This document shows, piece after piece, positions 60,784 to 64,000 of a DNA stretch of 64,000 nucleotides (position 1 is its first letter; the number at the start of each line of letters is the position of its first letter). This DNA is from Candidatus Obscuribacterales bacterium (GTDB lineage: Bacteria > Cyanobacteriota > Vampirovibrionia > Obscuribacterales > Obscuribacteraceae). Position numbers and translations under genes: made by a program. The notes below the pieces were generated by a model. It did not search any database and had not been told where the DNA came from. It was given only the letters and a program-made list of their open reading frames with translations. Where the stretch lies: assembly GCA_031292355.1 (NCBI GenBank), contig JARLHI010000080.1:172058-236057 (forward strand), in the 5' to 3' direction.

Positions 60784-63700
60784 TCAACCAATCATCTGGT
60801 CGCGATACAGTTGCCAGTTTGAATTGACATCATTTTCCAGCATTTGATGAATGGCTGACGTCGGCAATTGAATTTTTACTTTTTCGACTTTACCATCTTG
60901 AGCAAATCTCTGGCACCATGATTCAGTATCAGACACATTGTAGACGAGCGCTACTTTCCAATCGCCGTTGACCATTACATCAAGCTGAGCCTGGAAGCTG
61001 CGACTACCGTCAAAATGAGCCAGGTGTCTGCGCACTATGCGACAGTCGTCAGACAGCGCACGCACATTTTCGATGGCCTTTGAATTCTCCAGCAATTGCG
61101 CTTGTGACCGTTCAAATTCAGTTACCGACAAATAAACAGCAGGCGCACTGGTTGGGCTTAGAGGGTCTGTAAGAGCCTCGCTCAAAGGCTTCGTTCTCGG
61201 TTTAAAGCCCCCCGCTTGCAACATCAAAGCACCTGCATCTTTGAGCGAATTGATTTTGTGTTCAATCGGTCTTTCTGGATCAACAACGGTTGTTGCTGCC
61301 CTCGGGAAAGAGGTATTTGATACAAATTCGTCAGCCTTCGACTGAGAAACACGGCGTTTTTCAGCTAGATAAGCAGCCACTTCATCGGGATCTGGAATGC
61401 GAATCTTAGATCCTCTAACAATTTTTGCGATAGGTACGCCTTTATTATCAACCGCCGTTGCCAGTCCATTGATTTCAGCGATGAGCTTCCACAATGATGG
61501 ATCTTTTAAAGCAGGATGCTTTACAGCAATTGACTTTAACGTATCGCCGAGTCTGCATGTGTAGTACAGCGCAGTGTCATCGCTTTTACTCAATGGACCA
61601 AGCAGAGACTCGATGTTCTGGCGACGAATCTGATCTTCTTGCGAAGGAGAATCTTGCGAGGCTACACCATCCCAATTTTCACCGAAGCGTTCGGCAAGTT
61701 CTTCTTCGGCTGTAAGCTCCTTTTCGTTCGAATTAATCTCAGGCGTAAAACCAGTAGCCAACTTGCCTCTAAATGTCTCTACTTCAGTCGCTGACGGTAA
61801 CCACAAAATGGTACCCGCGACTAATTGAACTTCACCGCTTTTCTTGATGCGAGCTTTAGCTTGCAGTATGTGGGCGTTGATCTCATAGATCAAAGGCACG
61901 AGGCGCACATCACGCAAATAGCGCTTGCAAATTGAATCGAGTGTATCTTTTTCTTTGACGACAATTTTTCGTCTCTTTCCATCGTCTTTCTTCTTGGCTT
62001 TCTCTGCCTGCAATAGGCGCTCTTTGAGCTCCTTTTCTTCCTTCAATTGACGAGCAGTGATAGCCGCTAATAGTGCAGCGTCAGTGTTTGAATTATTGGC
62101 AACATTAGCTACTTCAGAAGTGCGCCCACCAGCAGCACTTTGCTGACTACTGATATTTTCGATTTCATTTTGACGAATACCGAGAATGACATTGTCGATG
62201 CGATGTTCGATTTTCTTCGCGGCGTCGTGAGCAGCTTTAGCTCCTGCTGCCGTTTCAATTACAGACTCAGCCGCTCTTCTCACGCTATTTTGCAGATTGT
62301 CCTTTTGATCTCTGCCAGCAAGTTCTGGACGCCCAGCAGGTTCATGCTGAACAACCGGGCGCAATGGCTCGAATCCAGGTCGAGACGTTAACAAACCAGG
62401 ATTGGTCAGATTCTGCATATCAGCTCGTGACGGCAGCATAGAATCAAGTCTGCTTGGCGGAGCCAAATTTAAATTCGAGACAAGCTGATTACTCTGTTGA
62501 TTCTCCAAACGACGGTTGATCAATTCAGAAAGCGGAACGCGGCCGGCGCCTTCAGCTTGACCAGCGGCATCACGAACTCTATTGAGTTCTGAATACATGC
62601 GACCACTCACTCCCATCGCGAGTTGATCAGTAGTCGTTTGATTGCGCAAGAACTCGGCCATACGCTGCAACATCATTTGGCGCATCATCTCCTGCGTCAT
62701 TATTGTGCCGCTGCCATCCTGCATCTGGTTTCGCATTAGGAGCTGATTCTGCAACCACTGTTGACGCATTGCAAGGAAGTCCGGGCTATTGATTCCAGCT
62801 GATTGGTCGAGCAACATTTGACGTTGTAGTAACCACTGTTGGATCATCATGGCGCGCATTTGCATCGGATCTAAAGCACCAGTGGCGATACCATCCGCCA
62901 TCGATTGACGATTGAGATTCATTTGCAACATGCACTGTTCTCTCGTCATCGCATTAGGATTGAGACCGGAGAGTCCGGTCACCTCCAACATCGCCTGTCG
63001 CCTGGCGAGCCATTGAGCGCGACGCTGGTCCAGATCCAAGCCGCCCTGCAAAGCTCCGGGAAGTCCATTTGGATTGAGCGCATTCGCAAGCAATGCCTGT
63101 TGCATAGCGTCACGATTTTGTAACCATTGCTGACGCATATTCTGCCAGTCGGCCATGGCTTGACTCTGTGGGTCTAAAGGATTGACTAGTTTGGTGCCAT
63201 CATTGAGCTTGGCAAGATTGGCATCTTTGCCGTCTTTAATACCGTCAATCGAGGTGATCTTAGGCTGACCGTCCTGTGTCTGCTTGTCTAACGTACCACT
63301 GCCATCGCCAAATCCTTTGGCACCACTGGCGGTACCCATAGGTCCAGACGGACGAGGTGATGAGTCGACGGCACCAGCGTCAATTGCTTTTGTCTTGCCA
63401 GGATCAACTCCAGCTTTGTCGAGTGTGGGAGCATTCGGATTAACGGCTCCAGGCGCGGTTATAGGTGCATTTGGACTGGGATTTTGAGTCTTATCAACGG
63501 AACCCTTGTCAGTCGGAAGCGAACTATCCGGACCAGTTTTCGGCGCACCAACTCCTTTAAGAACGTCTTGTGGTGGCGGCGCACTAGGTGACGCGTCGAC
63601 CTTCTGGTTTTTGGGATCTCCAAGTCTTGGATCACCAACTTGGCGCACATCGCCGCTAGCTGTCGGGATTGTTTTGTCCGGAGTCAACTTATCTGGAGCT

Positions 63701-64000
63701 GGTGTCGAAGCGGGTGCGGACGGTAATGTAGCATCCCCTGATTTGCCCAAAACTGGTGGTGCTTTAGTGTCACCAAGACCGCGCTGTGTGTCGGCGCCAG
63801 AAGGATCTGCCCGCCGATTAGGATCATCAATTTTTACTGCTCCTGGATTTCCTGGAGCCAATGGAGATGGATTCGCTACAACAACAGCAGGAGGTTGATT
63901 CTTATCACCTGTTGAGATTGTTTTGTCCGGAGTCAACTTATCTGGAGCTGGTGTCGAAGCGGGTGCGGACGGTAATGTAGCATCCCCTGATTTGCCCAAA
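60784..64000 (-). CDS. Giant LysM-domain protein with Gln/Met/Trp repeats, 5' truncated by window
   Basis: At least 1071 residues; the N-terminus is outside the window. From the visible N-terminal side: a Pro/Ala/Asp/Lys-rich repeat region (1-275), a Gln/Met/Trp helical repeat zone (about 287-453), a helical linker with a charged coiled coil (about 640-675), a LysM-like domain (about 675-735, KEKDTLDSICKRYL and IYEINAHIL), a second LysM (about 812-875, CRLGDTLKSIAVKHP) and a C-terminal domain of about 110 residues ending NWQLYRDQMIG. LysM binds peptidoglycan-type glycans, so the protein may be at the cell wall; a signal peptide cannot be checked. Confidence 0.72.
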   Translation of the reverse strand, partial: LGKSGDATLPSAPASTPAPDKLTPDKTISTGDKNQPPAVVVANPSPLAPGNPGAVKIDDPNRRADPSGADTQRGLGDTKAPPVLGKSGDATLPSAPASTPAPDKLTPDKTIPTASGDVRQVGDPRLGDPKNQKVDASPSAPPPQDVLKGVGAPKTGPDSSLPTDKGSVDKTQNPSPNAPITAPGAVNPNAPTLDKAGVDPGKTKAIDAGAVDSSPRPSGPMGTASGAKGFGDGSGTLDKQTQDGQPKITSIDGIKDGKDANLAKLNDGTKLVNPLDPQSQAMADWQNMRQQWLQNRDAMQQALLANALNPNGLPGALQGGLDLDQRRAQWLARRQAMLEVTGLSGLNPNAMTREQCMLQMNLNRQSMADGIATGALDPMQMRAMMIQQWLLQRQMLLDQSAGINSPDFLAMRQQWLQNQLLMRNQMQDGSGTIMTQEMMRQMMLQRMAEFLRNQTTTDQLAMGVSGRMYSELNRVRDAAGQAEGAGRVPLSELINRRLENQQSNQLVSNLNLAPPSRLDSMLPSRADMQNLTNPGLLTSRPGFEPLRPVVQHEPAGRPELAGRDQKDNLQNSVRRAAESVIETAAGAKAAHDAAKKIEHRIDNVILGIRQNEIENISSQQSAAGGRTSEVANVANNSNTDAALLAAITARQLKEEKELKERLLQAEKAKKKDDGKRRKIVVKEKDTLDSICKRYLRDVRLVPLIYEINAHILQAKARIKKSGEVQLVAGTILWLPSATEVETFRGKLATGFTPEINSNEKELTAEEELAERFGENWDGVASQDSPSQEDQIRRQNIESLLGPLSKSDDTALYYTCRLGDTLKSIAVKHPALKDPSLWKLIAEINGLATAVDNKGVPIAKIVRGSKIRIPDPDEVAAYLAEKRRVSQSKADEFVSNTSFPRAATTVVDPERPIEHKINSLKDAGALMLQAGGFKPRTKPLSEALTDPLSPTSAPAVYLSVTEFERSQAQLLENSKAIENVRALSDDCRIVRRHLAHFDGSRSFQAQLDVMVNGDWKVALVYNVSDTESWCQRFAQDGKVEKVKIQLPTSAIHQMLENDVNSNWQLYRDQMIG
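62640..63145 (-). repeat. Protein-level Gln/Met/Trp repeat zone
   Basis: About six degenerate units of 26-38 residues in the LysM protein share a QWL-x2-R-x2-M helix followed by an LNPN or similar turn (RQQWLQNRDAM, RRAQWLARRQAML, IQQWLLQRQMLL, RQQWLQNQLLM). Not a recognised repeat family. Confidence 0.6.
63667..64000 (-). repeat. Exact 85-bp direct repeat with 249-bp period inside the LysM gene
   Basis: Bases 63667-63751 recur at 63916-64000, encoding GKSGDATLPSAPASTPAPDK and following residues twice. The offset of 249 bases keeps the frame (83 codons). More copies may lie beyond the window edge. Confidence 0.85.

Noticed and set aside
1..64000. CRISPR array, prophage or insertion sequence
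   Set aside because: No regularly spaced repeats, transposase, integrase or phage structural genes were found on either strand.

Overview
The window looks like chromosome from a non-photosynthetic relative of cyanobacteria (Melainabacteria/Vampirovibrionia, probably Obscuribacterales-like). This rests on gene order and is an inference. The ribosomal supercluster ends in the cyanobacterial arrangement rplO-secY-adk-infA-rpmJ-rpsM-rpsK-rpoA-rplQ-truA-rplM-rpsI, but it also keeps rpmD (L30), a zinc-type rpsN and map, which typical photosynthetic cyanobacteria do not have there. No photosynthesis gene, rRNA, CRISPR array, transposase or prophage was seen.

Layout. 1-9.3 kb: the end of a tandem universal stress protein, a TauE/SafE exporter, a double VOC protein, an operon of two paralogous secreted proteins plus an exported acetamidase/formamidase, and an OmpR-type two-component system facing a small secreted protein. 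9.4-21.4 kb: a DUF255 thioredoxin-like protein, an alpha/beta hydrolase, an ArsR-rhodanese-CoA disulfide reductase module that looks like reactive-sulfur handling, an exported phosphatase, a GT-C/TMTC-like membrane protein with TPRs, and small membrane proteins. 21.5-40 kb: one long minus-strand ribosomal/translation supercluster from rpsJ to rpsI that ends at a strong intrinsic terminator. Several of its proteins carry Lys/Ala- or Gly/Arg-rich extensions.

40-49.9 kb is accessory: a palindromic repeat region, a protein with a C39/papain-like C-terminal domain followed by a small acidic protein (toxin-immunity-like), a stand-alone sigma region 4 protein, a B-box membrane protein, a CAP-domain protein, then tRNA-Thr(TGT)-tRNA-Tyr-tRNA-Thr(GGT)-tuf, an RlmB-type methyltransferase, small ORFs, a Ser/Thr kinase remnant and an EF-hand ORF.

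49.9-64 kb is the most unusual part: a divergent locus of very large proteins. A coiled-coil/Gln-rich protein lies on one side. On the other are a zinc-ribbon, membrane-anchored VirD4/TraG-like ATPase, a HerA/VirB4-like ATPase with two CX2CX3C motifs and a small acidic partner. A very large LysM protein with Gln/Met/Trp repeats, running off the window, converges on them. Two different conjugation/secretion-type ATPases next to envelope-type proteins suggest an undescribed translocation or envelope machine; function is not demonstrated.
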